This document shows positions 10,901 to 25,900 of a stretch of DNA of 64,000 bases, one piece after another (position 1 is the stretch's first letter; the number at the start of each line of letters is the position of its first letter). A program made the position numbers and the translations under genes. The stretch is taken from contig NMRA01000058.1 in NCBI GenBank assembly GCA_002633005.1, positions 1,020,409 through 1,084,408 on the forward strand, read 5' to 3'. The notes under the pieces are model-generated. The model was not told the DNA's origin. It searched no databases and saw nothing but the letters and a program-made list of their open reading frames with translations. Origin of the DNA: Phoronis australis (Eukaryota; Phoronida; Phoronidae).

Positions 10901-13900
10901 AAAAAGGTGTCACCATTGCAAACAATGTCTTTAAATATAACTGCTCTATGTTAAGCTTAACAACAGGCCTTTACTGTTTAAGTGCATTGGGTAACTAAGG
11001 CTGGTACATAATGCACTTAAAGGCTGCACTTAGAAGACTAGAAGCATTTTTGACGTCCTGCACACTCGTTGACGAGTGGGATCCATATCCCACGCATAGG
11101 CTCTTCTCCTGGGGCAGACGAACTAGATCGGGCCTTTCTGATTTTTGTATGCTTGGATATAGAGTGGTGACGTCCTGGTGACTAGGACTTTTATTTAAGG
11201 TCACCAAACAAAATCTGAGGTTGCATTGGTGACCTGCAGGTTGCCAAATTGCCCTGACTTAGGAATTGGGACGGCCGAGGTGTTGCTCAATTTTGACGTT
11301 TTTGTCTTCATTTTCAAGGTCAGGGTGAGACGGAAATCGAAATGGAAAATATTGTCAGGGTGATGTCTCAAGAGCATACTCATATTTTGCTGTTGGTGGA
11401 ATTCTCTTAAGACATGAGTGAATTTCGTACCTTGATCTCATTTTCGATGTCAAATCATGCACTGCAAATGTTCAAAACAAAAATGTCTTACTTGAAATTT
11501 TTAAGAATTCGTTTTGTTCTCAAATTATGCTCAATGTAAGACCTGAAAATTAGGAAAATAGTATAATAGTAAATATTATTACGTTTTGAGAAGTGCCTCG
11601 CTCATGTCATTCGAAAACCCCTCCTGCCGTGGACGACTGATTTGGAATGTATTAAATGAAACGAGAATCTTTTTTGTGTATCCCCAGACCACTTATGGGA
11701 AGTCAGTTTCTCCTTCCATACCTTCTCTGTGCTGACTTTACAGAGCACGTGCAAGGCTTTGGTAGCCATTACCACTTGCTGCTTTCTAATGCCATGAAAA
11801 CTGTTGTGATAGGAAATGCCTGATATGGGAAAGGTGATCAGCCACTGAGAGGGCCATCCACAAAGGTGTCCTTTGTGCTGTTGTAGGAGTAATTAAGCAT
11901 AACATAAAATTATTGCGTAAAATACTTATGTTCGGACCAATTACATGCGCTCACCAGGTGGCGGTTATCATGGATGAACTGAGCTTTAACCACAAGTTAT
12001 GTCATGGTTATGTAGAGTTCTCATGGTAAGAAGGCAGGCTGTCAGATCTGCTGCCTGATTTTGTGGCAGAAGATAAAGGAGGAGATCGGGCATCTGAGGA
12101 GTGGGTGTTCATATCTGAAATCTTTCTGATGGCAGATCAGACATTGTATCTGCCTTTTGATTGATTGGCATGTGAACACTTAAGGATTAAAGGCTCAGAC
12201 ATTGATTGCAGACAATTTTTTGGAACAATCCTGAAATAGATGTCTTAGCATTTATTTTTTTGAAAATATTTGACAAAAACAAAATTCAACTTGTCTCGAG
12301 ACCCGTCCATATATTATTGTGCGCCAAGCTGAATTAGAATTTTCTTAATGCCATGTTAACGGGAAGTTTGAACCTCTAATTTTCATGAAATGATTTTGAT
12401 TGCCCAAGACAATACTCACCCGGGTGAGAATTTTACTGGTTTGATACGCTCTTGAGTGTGTCAAACGTGTAAAAAGCGTGTAATATGTGTCAAAATTGCC
12501 ACACTAACGTGTAAAATGTATAAAAACGTGTAAAATGTGTAAAATTTTACACACTGGCGTGGCAAATGCTCCATGTTTGACACACAAACATAACATAAGT
12601 GCCACGTTTGACATACTAAACGTGTCAAACATGGAGTATTTGAACGAAAATTACACGTTTTTGCCACGTTTTCACCACGTTTGACACGCTACATTTTACA
12701 CATTCGACATGCTACAATTTACACGTTTGACACGCTACATTTGACATGTTTGACACATCACGTTTTACACGTTTGACATATTCGACACGCTGTTCCAATA
12801 TTCCACGCTCTCAGAGGGTGTCAAACGCTCTCAGAGGGTGTCAAACGTGTAAAATTCTCACTCGGGAAAGAGGGTGTATACACTGGTGAAATCTCCAGGT
12901 TCCTATCTAGAATAAGTATAAAGGGCGTTTTAACTAGTAAGAAATGTCTCTGAAAGTGACAAAAATGGGAAAAAAAGTTTTTGTTGTAGTTTGTTTTTTT
13001 AAAATATTGTATTTTTTAATTTTCGAAAAACCCAATTTTACCTCAAATTTTTTTCAAAATGCACAGACGTTATCATCAACTGTTTCCTTACGAAATATTC
13101 TGCTTATCCATACCAAATATATGTACAAAATGATCTTGATTTTGTGGCATTTTTTGCTTGTAAGTTGTGGCAAGCATGCCACTTTCTATCATTTGGTCAC
13201 TTTCTGTCTAATAACTAAAAATCTGGGTCATGTATCGTAAAACCCTTGCACGCAAGTTTTCTTCAGTTCTAGAGGATTTCAAATTTGCAAATTTCGTAAA
13301 AATTGACCCACGTGTTGGGGAAAAATATGCCGGAGAATCTTGTCACTACCCTGAAATCATGAGCCGAGAAAAATGGCTTTGAAGTTAAGTGGGCATCAAT
13401 TGCCACTTGAGGTCAAAATTCGTTTCGAATGCGTGGTCATTATGTTCCAATTTTTGTTGATGTGCTAGAGATAAAGCTGATAATTTTACTTCATGTTTAG
13501 AAAATGTGACATACCTGTTTGTTTCAGCGTAATTTTAATCATTTTTGCGAACTTGTGAAGGATGACAGACGACCAAAACAAATATGACTGTCACGTGGGC
13601 GGAGCTTGGCGTTGATCTGTTGTCTGCTGTGCTGGTGTGCCTACCACACATCATTAAAACCATGTGTTGGTTGTTTACGCCATGGGAACTTTCCACTCAG
13701 TGTGGTAAAAGACTCTCTAACTAGTATATAACACAGACCTATTTGTTAGTATTCCAATATTATATGTTGTTGCCATCCCTTCACCTACCAATATATGTGC
13801 TTTATCAAATCGTCGCGTTAGTGTCTGCATAACAACATTGGCGACGAGGATAAAGAACTACTTTCATTGTAATGGTTTAACATTTTCATGTGCCTGTACC

Positions 13901-16900
13901 GCCAACATTTTGACCGAATGGACTTTGGGATAAGAAAATAGCACTTTCTGCGCAAATAGCGTTGCTTGGGTGTACGTAATTCTCAAGTTACCAAAGTTTC
14001 TTATCTTGCTTTCTACTGAAATCGTATAATAATATCATGAGTTTTAATTCAGGGATGCATATGAATCTGTGCACTAGAACAATTTTGTTATGTTCAACAC
14101 TGGATAATTTCTCTCTTTGGATTACGGCCGACGGCAAGTTCAAGAATCCACTGAGTTTGGCAGCCTAGTTTCTCCACGGCATGTTCCTAGCCAGAAGCAT
14201 GATTTATCTCTAAAAACTCTACTCTGACAGCATGTAGTTGTCCATGTCTCGTCTTCACAGCACGTGCGTGCACTGTCATTGATTCTTGCAACACCATCCA
14301 CGTCGACGCTCAGCGTCCTCTCGCAAGACACCTCACCTTTGCGACTTCTCTTGCACACGCACAATTTCTGCACTGACTCCTCAAGCTGAGTGCAGGGATG
14401 GCTTCAGTAGGACTTGGCGTACTCAACTTAATTTTTTTGCAGATGGACAAACGGGCTCAGGCTCAGAACAGGATTTCACCATTTCACCACCAACTTTTAC
14501 ATGGTAAAAAACAGAATTATTTTATTCTTGGTTTCGCTACAACATCTATATCAGCTGGTGCAGCACTCTGGATTGCCCAGTTACGCAATATTTGATGACA
14601 GGATTAGATTAGAGCTAGTGTCCTTGTATAAGCTCCACCCCATTTGTCAGTCACTGAGCTGGTGAGCAGTCAAGCCATATAACTTACTGAAGCTTGGTCA
14701 AATATAATTTAAAAACAACTTTGGATTTTCACAATGATTTTATTTTTCTTCACTATACTTTGCATCAAGAATTAAAGATTAGGATGACATAAAAACGTAA
14801 AAAACGGTCAAAATTAATTTTTTGTGTATCCACCTGCCTTAATGCATTTTAGAGATCGAAACATATGGGACGTCAATTTATGATCATGTTAAATCATTTT
14901 TGATATTTTTGTAATGGAAATTGATTGGATTCATGAGAACCATTGGTAGATCTAGACCATTTTAATGTAAATATCAATTACCAAACCTTCATTAGTGCTA
15001 GTGCAGAATTTGAACTTCTGTCATTTCCAACTGAACAATTCAGAATAGTGATTTCATAGAGGTGGTCGTCTCAGAATTCGAAGTTATTCATGCGCAAAGA
15101 ATTATGTCCTGCAAATATGCGTTGATATAAAGTCATAGTTGAGTTGAACTACTGTACAGTTATTCACCACTTAAAAGGGTGCCTGGGAAATTCTTTTGAC
15201 ACCATGGATCAATTTGGACAAAAGACTAAGAAACAGCAGATAAAAATTGTTGAGGTGTACTTTTCAAGTCTACGCTTCTGACTCTGAAGGACGAGGCAGG
15301 CAAGATTTTGGCTTACCACCTAGTAGAATGCACTTGAGAGGGAAAAAGTATTACTTGCAGTAAAAATTATCCAATTTGGGTAATTGGTGGTTGGAGATTG
15401 TCCCAAATTCTAGAAATTGACAATATTTTCATCTCAAAGTAAAGAATCATCGAAAAGATGACTAATTTACCCACTCTGTAGAGTGAAAGCACATTGTCCG
15501 AAATTTGAGAAAAGATTAATGCCAAAATCAAAGTTGTCCCAATTTCGAGAATGAAGCAAATTCGATTTTTGCGAGAGTTTCTGTGCCACAAGTTCTAGAG
15601 ACTGTCTTAAATTGGAAAATTTTTACCATAAAGGTCATAGCAGTGGTTATCTCTTCACATAGAATGTAATACTATTCAGACTTTTTGGGAACAGCCTGAA
15701 AAATCACTGAAAACTCAACTCCTGACACAAGAAATTGGCACTTATCAATTTCTATTCGCAAGCCTTGGCTGCCTCCTTACAAAATGCAAGTTTTACTAAA
15801 GAATGCTGATGAGATGAAGCAAAATGATTTGTAATTTGTTGTCATAACATTGGAAAGACCCTTGGACCTGCTGCATTTGAAAAGCTGCTTATAACATTAT
15901 AATTTGTCTTTTATTGCCAGAGGTTAACTGCTGTGCCCTGTTGATATTTGCTAAAACTTCCAGTCTCTTGACATTTGACCCGACTACCTTCTGTCTGGTG
16001 CATTCTTCCTGCTAAAATAGCATCTGCATTGTCTTTGAGCCTCAGTGGTTTTGTGGAAAATTAGACCAACAATTTAAATCGGCTGCTGCTTTGCGGATTG
16101 TCCAAATTGAACCAGTAAGAATCTCCCAACCCTGCTGTGTACATCACCTGAAGTGTGTGGAAAAATACAGAGTATAATACAAATTCAGGATGATAGGGTG
16201 CTTTTTGGACCTTCTTGTGCTTTGAAAGCCTAGTTGTATGAAATAAACTGAATAATTTTATGGGGTTTATTAACTTCGTACTTGCACAGTGTTTGAAATT
16301 GACTGAATAATTATGCGTCGGCAACTGGCCTTGTGTAATTTTTGTTTTGTTATCAATTGTTGCTGTCCGGGTTATTATCCTGGCATGAAGCAACGACAAC
16401 ATTGATAAAATCAATGTTTTCCTTAGCCTACTTTCATGAAGTTTATGTGTATGACTAACAGTAATGTCACACCATCGCACGTCACCCCACAATTGTTAAT
16501 AACTACATTTTGCTTTGTTTAGCTGGCCAAACCAAAAATCAAATCTAGGCCTTAACTATCATAAAATTTGTCAAAAATTCCTTACCAGCTCGAGTCACAG
16601 ACAACATGTACATGTGCCATTTTCGAATTTGCAATTTTATGGTTGGCCAACACAAACATGAAACAGTCCGAAATAGAGACTCAACTGATTTCCCTGAATC
16701 TAAATCCACTGCGTATTTACGGGCTTGTGAAAACACCGGAGTTAGCCCCCTTCTTATGCAGTTTTTACTAAAGTCAAGTTTTGGCTCGCACTTCACTGTG
16801 ACCGTCGGATATTCTGTGCAACTGCTGGTGTCGAGACCAGTATGTCGTCGTATCTAATTAGAACACTTCTTTGTCTGTAATGGACATAATTTTGAACTTT

Positions 16901-19900
16901 TGGTATTTGAAATCTGCTCACGTCACATCAATACGTGACAAAGACGTGTACATCTCGTGTGAAAAAGATAATTTCATTTGCTTCGAGCAAGTGCCACCTG
17001 AAGTTTTCTCGGCTCTAAATGGGGTTCCTAATGGGGTCCTCTGATAGTAATTTTTATCGTAATCTATTTTGCCCGGGGTACGCCACAAGCTATGTTGCAA
17101 AGTAAAACAAGAGGACGATTGCAAATAATGTTATTTATTATGACGTAAATTGGTAGAACTAAATAAGACTCTGCAAGATGGGCATGGACAAAACGCCCAC
17201 CGGCGTGTACAATGAATAGCCCTGAAAGAGGGAACCAAAACAAAAGACCTGCCTGAATGACCTAAAGAAAAAGTACAGAACATGAACACAAAACTTTGAA
17301 AATACCGAACAGGTAATGTGCATGTATACGAGCAAAAAAAGAAAGTGGAACAGAAACCCATGATGGGGGGGGGAATGCAGAGAGCGAACTTAGGTCTTGT
17401 AGACAATGAGGTAGGTGGCTGAATGAGCTAGACCACATTCAACTGAACAAAGGAAATATGGGCAACCAATCGGGTGTCGCATACAGAAATGTATGAATAC
17501 AAAAGTAGACCCTTGAGGCTATAAATAGAGATGAGTAATGAAAAATAAACCCTAAGGGTTGATATCAAAATAAAGAGACAAATGTCAAAATAATGCCGAT
17601 GAAGGCATTTAACAAGTTAAATTTAATTTATCGTAATCTATTTTGTCCGGGGTATGCCATGAGCTATGTTGTAGAGTAAAACTAGGAGGATTGCGAATAA
17701 TGTCATTTATTATGACGTAAATAGATAGAACTAAATAAGACTGCAAGATGGACATGGACAAAACGCCATAATGACAGCATCAGGGAATGCTGACATCGTC
17801 CATATATGACACACTTGTGTTGACCAACAATACCTGTATTTAACATATCCAAAGGTTATTTGGCTCATTTTGCTCAAGCTATTACTTGATGAGTGACCTC
17901 CCTAAGTATCTGGTTTACTTTGTGCTCATACTAATAAGTCCGTATTAAATGTCAACATTTTTTCATGTTTGCGACAGTATTAGCTCAGAAATCTGATGGG
18001 GACCTACACTTTCGAAAACTCCTCCCGTATTAATTTTCTCTACATTATGGCCCTGTCACACCTTGACGATTTAGCCAGCGTATGCCGACATATCAGAATT
18101 TCCCTAAAACGCTGGCATACGCTGAATTATCGATTTTTTTTTCAATTTTGGGCGTATACATAGCGTATTCATAACGAGTTGGACGTATACATAACGTATC
18201 AGTAAATTATATAGAACGTTTCGATAACTTATAGATAACTTATTCCAACGAATGCCTAGCGTGTTGCCGGCGTACACAACTTATGCCCAACGATAGTCTA
18301 ACTTATGCATAGCGTGCAGCAGCGTATTGCCGACGATCACGTGTCGTAGTCTATAAAAAGGCTACCGCTCGACGTTTCAAATCATAACTGCACTAGACAT
18401 TGCAGTACCAACATCAGCGTCATGCCAAAGAAAAGTGCGAGGAACGCTGCCAAGAAATCTCCTGGCCGATGGTCTCACCCAGTTCTTTCTCCTCCGTTCA
18501 CCTCTTCTTCTCCTGGCTTTATTGGCACGCAACTGGTAAAGTGTCAAATCGATGAGGTCATTTTGATGTTGGAGAACAGCTAGTAGGTATTCTCGTCTCA
18601 GCCTTGCCGGATCCTCCATCTCTCGGATGATATGAACATCTGCTCACCATGAAATCTAGAGGAGTACTGACGGGTTCCTCCTGTGAACCCCATTTTTATA
18701 TCCCAATTCCCCTAAACGCTACCAATACGCCATTATACGGCAGCTGTACGTTAGAAACACGTTCAGTAAGTTCTGTGGTCGTCCGGAACATGTTAAATAC
18801 GTCTACATACGTCAATATGCGTAGGAGATAAGTTCGATATAAGTTATACATACGTTCAAAGCACGTTACTCATAAGTTTTGGGTACGCTAGACATTATCT
18901 CGACGTATTTGGACTTATGAGTAACCTACACTTAACGTGTTTGAACGTGTGTCAACGATCGCATAACTTACCTATTACTTATGGCCTGCGTATACGGGAC
19001 GTATAGCCATACGCTGACATACGTTGAGAAATTTTGAGCATGCACAAAATTTTTCGACGACCTCGACGTACTTCGACGTATACCAACGTGCTTCAGCGTG
19101 CTGTTAACGTATACAAAACTTACCCATAACTTATTCGACGTACGCCAGCGTATTTGCCAAATTTTTCATACGTCGGCATACGCTGGCTAAATCGTCAAGG
19201 TGTGACAGGGCCTTTAGCAAAGGAGGAGATTGAATTTGAGATGTGGCTATTGTTTCTGAAGACACTGCTGTTACAAAGTTATCTATAGTGTGCATCATGA
19301 ATCTTTTATCAATCTATTCTTGTGTGATAAATCAAGATTCAAATTTCTTGGTTAAGTTTGAATTGAGCATTTTGCTTGTATTGAAGCAAGAAGCAAAAAA
19401 TGCTTGTAACTATTTTGGTTTGAACCTGTGAAAGGCTTCGTGGTCAAAATTATGATCTGTGCCTTTCTGTTGACCAACTCGATACACTCTGAATGTGTTC
19501 ATTTTGTAACATCACGACATCAGGTGGCATTGTGAATAAAATGTGCAAGTTCTACTATGATTTGGCAATTTGTTTGCTTTTCCATACAATGACCATTAAC
19601 CTGTCCTTGCGACGATGAGCTGTGCAACAGTTTTGTGTGGCTATGGTCCAAGCTATGGTTCACTTGCCAAAACTGTTCACAAAACTATTACTTTGCTATC
19701 ATGTTGTAGTTGGATTATAGTCATTCTTCTATCTCTAGCTGGTAGCCAACATCCTGTTGTTCACAAGCGTCAACATAGCTGGGATCTTTACGCATTATCC
19801 TACGGAGCTGGCACAGAGGGATGCCTTCCTAGAGACCAGGCGGTGTATCGAGGCGCGCTTGAAATGTCAACGGGAAAATCAACAACAGGTAGCACTAGAG

Positions 19901-22900
19901 AATTGGCAGAGTGTTATTTCTAAAAAAATATTTAAAAGTAAGCAGGAAATTTTTGAGCTCAAAATGCTATGACTTACAGAATTGGTTCGTGGACTTGACG
20001 ATAAGTTTGTAATATTGTGGTTCCATGCAAAGTATTTGCCAGTTTACCTTGATTCAACCTTTTGTGTTTTGATGCCAAAAGAATCTGTGTAAACATAGCT
20101 GTTAGTTGAATCTTTTGGAGTATGTTGGTCTCCTTGTGATTTTTTTTGCTAAAAGGAGATTTAGTGGAAGTTTTACCTTTTGAAGACAAGTTGTGCTATA
20201 GACAGTCACCTACACCTGTAAGTAAGGCCTTGACTAAACTGCCATGATTTTCGAAATGCGCTGGAGAAAGTTAGAAAAAAATTTTTAGTTTTCCTTCATT
20301 TACTTAAGTAAAAATAATTGCAGGCCGTCTGGTGGGTTCACTTTGCATTGATCACCTGGAGCCATTTTATGCTTAATTGTTTTAGTCCAAAACTGAGCTG
20401 AGGTGCTGGAAACCTGATTCATGGGTCTAGCAGTGTGCCCAAGTGGTTTTTGCACCCACGACCTTGAGTAAAGGAAGTGAATACTTATCCCACTAGGCCA
20501 CATTGCCTTTTCTTCATTCGCTTGAAGTGTTGATGTTTTTTCTCTGTTGATGACATTTTGAGATGACTTCATCTTGTCTACAGGAGCAGCTCTTGTTGTC
20601 TGTGTTGCCTCGGCATGTTGCCATGGAGATGAAAGCAGACATTGCTGGCAAAGTGAAGGATACAATGTTTCACAAGATCTACATACAGAAACATGAAAAT
20701 GTCAGGTATGACCTGTGTTGTCACTCCCACATTGCTGGAAAATGAGCCTTCATGAGATAGACAGTGGGTTTGAAATACAGGTTCTCCCTAACATTCAATG
20801 GTGCCTGTAGAAATAAATCTCCACATCCGTCGTGTTGTCAGACGCTTATTTAGTTCGGCCAAATAATTGCATGCGGACTATCGAAAACAATTTGAAAGCA
20901 GTGAAAATGCCGATTAAATTGTAACCCAGTTCCTACTGCGCAATTAACTCAGCGTGTGTTTATGAACAATTAAATGTCACGCCTCCAGGTTTAAGCTAAA
21001 ACTTCCCTGCTTGGAAACGATATAATGGAGACAGCACGTGGTAAGCGTGTCATATGTTCCGCCATTGGGAAGAGTCTCCTACACGGCCATTTAAACATGT
21101 AGACCCAATAATTATGAAGCAATGATCACTCTAATTCTCTAATAATATTATTATCCCTATGAATTTCATCGACCACCACTGCCTACATATTTGTCAAATA
21201 ACTTTCTTACTGTCACTGTCATTCAGTAATTGTTGCTGGTAGGCCTACTCAGTACTGTTACGCCAAATTTTGGAGATTGGCTCTAAAATGCAATTATGTC
21301 TCCTAGCTGTTTATATGACAACAAAACTGGACGCAAGTCAAGTTCACTCTTGGTTTATGTTTTCAGCACAAGTGACAGCATCAATGAGTTTATCTGAACA
21401 ATGTGACATTTCAGATGCAGTTTGACTGGAATTTGCTCCACCTCAGGAAGTGGTAGAAATTCCTTTGGATCAACTTGCCCAGTGTGCTGTTGTTGTTGTT
21501 CAACAGAGACAAACAGGGCAGAAAACCGGAAATAACTTGTCCTGAATTTCAGTATTGCCATGCAAACAGCATAATTGCAGACGCTGTCACTGCAAGGCAA
21601 CAATGGCTCATTTAATACTATCATGTTGTCAAAACGTATTGATTTTAGACAGTTAACTTATATTTCCGTCTCCATGATAATCTTCAGTTTTTCACTATTC
21701 TTTGTCACGTGAACTTTGACAAAATTAACAAGAGCCGGGATCAGTTTTTTGTGTGCCCACATGTACATAGTCCTTATATTGGCGTCCTCGTCCTCTCCTG
21801 TATCTCGATCCTTGACTCAGGATCTTCATGAAGTTTTGCAGGTGTGTTATGATGGGGCTAACAACAGGTGATCGTGATTTCCCAGTGAACGGTTCCGACT
21901 ACAGTGTGCACCTTAGTGGCAATTTTAGTTTTTTTCTATTTGTCTCTGTATCTATCCTTGACAGATTTTTCAGAAGCAAATATGTTTCAATTGAGATGAC
22001 AAAGACACATTCTCAATACCTAATAGAGTCTACACCCCCTAGTGGCCAATTTTATTACATTTGAGTCTGTTTTTGGCATCTGTCTTTATACTGACCAGTC
22101 CACTTGAATGAAGTGTATTTTTGTTGAAGAGACCAATTGTCTGATGTTGATTTTCCAAGTTGGAAAACTGGCGCCCCTTCACTAATGACAATTTGTTTTT
22201 ATGTATTTGCCTCAATATCAACATGAAATTCAGTTGATCTCTTCCTATTGAGTATGGCACGACTGGCACCGATGTTCGGACACATCGGACTACTGTTGTG
22301 TCCCTTAGTGGCAATTATGTTTGCCTCAATGTCTACCAAGTCCTTGATGGATTGTTTTTGATATTTGGCAAATAGGTTTACATTAAAGACATGACGACAC
22401 CTTCCCAATTTTACACAGATTCGACATATCTTACATCACCTAGTGGCCATTTTTATGCTCTAAAGTGTATGTGTACATTATATATAAAATTTATGTGATT
22501 GGATATTTTTTTCATCCTGTCCAGTTACTGGTTGTCTGTTCAGTGAGAACCCCTGGTTGGCTTTTTGATGAAGTTTGGTACAAGGATGCAGGGCATCACT
22601 GGAATGATCCGTGCTCCTTTTCAGTTTGTTACGCCTGGGTTAGAATGGTATGGTTTTTTTGCTATCTTTTGGGGCTGAAGCACATTTCTGGATGCTATCA
22701 TGAGAACTGATCACCGGATTTCAATGAAACTTCGCTCGGAGGTATATGATGTCAGTGTGCTGGCACCATTTTCTGCATCTGTCTCTTCCCCTCCTAAGAT
22801 TTTTTTGGAAACTTGACAAGTGCATTTCTATTAACTTGTTGGCAGATGAATGTATCAAAGTGCTTCCTAATGGAAATTTTTTCAAATTTGCTTCTGAATC

Positions 22901-25900
22901 TTTGGAATTGCTTGACCGATTTTCACGAAGTTTAGCCAGGATGCCTTCCCAATTTTGGACGGGTTAGATGTAGTCTACACCATCTAATGGCCATATTTAT
23001 GATTTTGATAAACATAAATGAAATGACTGATTGCCTGTTTCCTTGAGCAACGTCCGACCAAGCGATGATATTAAGAAAGTGGTCCTCATTTCAAGCAGAT
23101 ATTTTAAATTTTGCCCATCTTTTTCATTTCTGCGCGTCCTGTCGAACCGGTCCAAAAAAAATTTTTGGCCATCCAAAACACAGCCAAGACGGCTGCTGTA
23201 TCAATCTCTGCCCCAAGAAGCATACTGTTTGCAGTGCTGTCGTGGGTGCATTTCGATATGTCACTCTGTTTCTGGCATCCTCCTGTCTGCCACCAAAGCT
23301 CTTGAATGATCATGAAAATTGGAAGATATGCTTCGGCTGGACCACAAAGGAGGATCATGATGTATTGAGTGCATTATATGGGATGCCTTGCTACTAGTAC
23401 CTTTAATAAACACACTTACTGGCAGTAAAGCAATAAAGCTGATATTATGGTTCTTCCTATGCCCAGAAATCAACTCTTATCTGAATATGGTACAATCTGA
23501 GACCAGTTTCATATTGACAAGTTGTCTGCGAAGGGTTGCTTGTAAGATTGATGGGAAGATTGCTGGAAAAATACCAATTCTACGCATATTTCTTACTGTT
23601 TAATCATACATTTTCATTTTCATTCTCCCATAAACCCAACTTCTGTCATCCTTTTATTTAGACTACTCAAAGGAAAGACTTAAGTGTCGTCGCATTCATT
23701 AGCACTCTCGTGACACATTTTATTGCTTTAGAGTTGATAAATAATCATTTTGTTCTATCCATTTGAGCTGCTTTCTTATCCATTTCTATTCAGTTCCTAT
23801 TTCGCTTCAACCAGTGGATGTTATTGTCGATTAACTGTCATTTTGAAAAACAACTCTTAGTAGGCAATCAATACACACTTATCAATGATTTTACCTGTGG
23901 GGAAACATTGGCTGCCAGCCAACAGTATGGTAATTTCCTAATTGAAAGTCTGAAAAATGCCTCCAGTTCAAGACAATTGCTTTGTACATGGATGATTGTG
24001 CATCTGCATTACATACACACATTTACGCTGAGGACAGAATTCAGTCTTTTTTCTTCTTTTCCTTAATTTAATATGTCAGATACATTTTATCCTCCGAATG
24101 ATAATGTTTTAACGCCATTTTATACTTTCCAACTGAGTATTTTAGATATGGTTTTCAATACCTTGTCTAGTAGCGATTTTCAGGTTGACTATTATTTTAC
24201 TGTTACCAGAATGTTAATGAATGGGTCAATGTGTAATGTTTCCTGTTGTTTATCTTTAAAGAATTTTTCAATATGTACAAAAATGTGACAAAAGGTGAAT
24301 TAAAGTGTCAAGTTGGAATTGTAAACTTAAAAATTGAATAAGTAAAGTTAGCAATAGTGATTCTTGACCCCTTGAAGTATTCGATCAACTCCATTTTTTA
24401 AATCTCCGTGGTTTCATCTTGTGTAACTACAAACACTTAACTCGCTGTAGAAAAAAACAAAACAAAGGGCTCCTGCCCAAAACGAGATAACCACAGAGGT
24501 TTCAAAGATGACGGTAGTGACACTACATTGGCTTTAAGCCAGTCATGCATTTTTTGCTGCCTTTTTAGGGGTTATGAAAATACTTCTCAAGAGCACTGGT
24601 CGTAAGTGAGGCAATAGATTGTACTGTTGCATATTTGTACATTTCTGACCCACACAAGGTCAGTTATGTGAGAGTAAGGTCTGGTCCATCTTGAATAATG
24701 TTGAAAGATTAGAACTCGCAGGCTTAATTACAGCTTGTCCCCACAGCTGTCAGTTAATAAAAAGTGTACCAGAGTTTATAAAGATATAGAGATGGCAATG
24801 TGGCCTAGTGGGATAACTGCCTGCTTCCTTTACTCAAGGTCGATTGTTCGGGTCGCAACGGGGCACACTACTAGACCCTTGAGTCGTGTCTCTAGGTTCT
24901 CAGCTCGGTTTTAACTATATATTAGTTAAGCATTGAAATAGTTGCAGGTGATCAGTGCAATGGGCCCACCTGATTGGCTTGCGCATATCGTCTGCAATCA
25001 TAATTTTTTCATTTCTCAACAGATCCATTAATGTCAAACAAACTACTTTCAGTCTGTTCGCCTGAGTGTGAACATTAAGTGACTGGCATTAAGATTGTAG
25101 AACCCTTGTAATTTTTTTAAGTTTGGCTAAATTGGAAATGTCAAAGCTCAGAAATGGCCAGTCTGTGAAACTTAACATGTGAGTGTGCTTTATGCACTGC
25201 TATGTAAGAATCTTTTTGAAATTGTTTTTAAAATATCCCTTTTTTGAATAATGAAAGCAGGCAAAATTCCCTCGCGTTATTTCAATGTTATGTGGGTGAC
25301 ATTTTCCTCAGAGAATTGTTGAATTATCCCTTTATAAACTTTCATCATGAATTTGACACATATTTTTTTCAAGTCCATTTAAAGTAGAACTTGCAGGCTA
25401 ATTCCTTATCTCTGTGATTGCTTGGCCAAATTAGTTAGAAACACAACATATAGCAACTGTGTGAATATGCCAAATGTTTTCAAGAACGAGTTTTGTGGCT
25501 GCAATGTACGTTATTCGTGCGAAGGTCACCTGTTTGCAGAATTTTTTGTTTTCATATCTATAAGTTGTCAGTGAATACAGCTGACAGTTGCTGTACTTTG
25601 TTTAACATAGATTATGTTCAACTAGCATTGTCGGTTAGTTCCAGCTATTAGCATAGTTAGGAGCATGCAAATACATCTTTAATGAACGTGTAGTATGCAG
25701 ATTTTGCCTTGTCATTTCATTTTTGCATTACAATATCTCATGTTTAACCTGCCCAGAAAATTAATGATCAAACTTCCTATCTTGTTATGTCGTTCTTTCA
25801 GGAATTTAGTTGATTAGTTTGATAATTCTATTTCCAGTATTCTCTTTGCCGACATCTGCGGCTTCACTTCACTGTCAGGCCAGTGTTCTGCTCAGGAACT

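Larger units (their letters stand above)
18048..19213. mobile_element. PIF/Harbinger-like element, 1.17 kb, TTA target duplication
   Basis: The inverted ends run about 40 bp without a mismatch seen: ggccctgtcacacc onward from 18049, and its complement ending at 19212. TTA precedes it at 18045-18047 and follows at 19214-19216, the 3-bp duplication expected of PIF/Harbinger. The interior is dense in acgtatg/cataacg-like variants. A short minus-strand ORF rich in Arg (18377-18619) and a + strand TATA-like box followed by a 53-codon ORF (18422-18583) suggest remnants of element genes. Confidence 0.75.
7917..19738 (+). other. Intron 1 of the cyclase gene (11.8 kb)
   Basis: Bounded by gtgagt and tctctag. 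Holds a short-unit repeat (9010-9215), a possible 66-nt cassette exon (9353-9418), a dispersed repeat (10150-10620), an inverted-repeat element (12419-12866), an LTR relic (13589-13930), a 140-bp direct-repeat pair (17056, 17640) and a Harbinger-like element (18048-19213). Elsewhere only short chance ORFs are seen. Confidence 0.85.
20706..25837 (+). other. Intron 3 (5.1 kb)
   Basis: Bounded by gtatga and atttccag. Holds the tagtggc-family repeats (21720-23010), a dispersed block at 23200-23290, a SINE (24791-25010) and two dispersed repeats (25110-25330, 25395-25690). The rest shows no recognisable gene. Confidence 0.85.

Noticed and set aside
14140-14595. Overlapping ORFs on both strands
   Set aside because: No recognisable domain or clean splice context; the area follows an LTR relic and may be decayed internal sequence.
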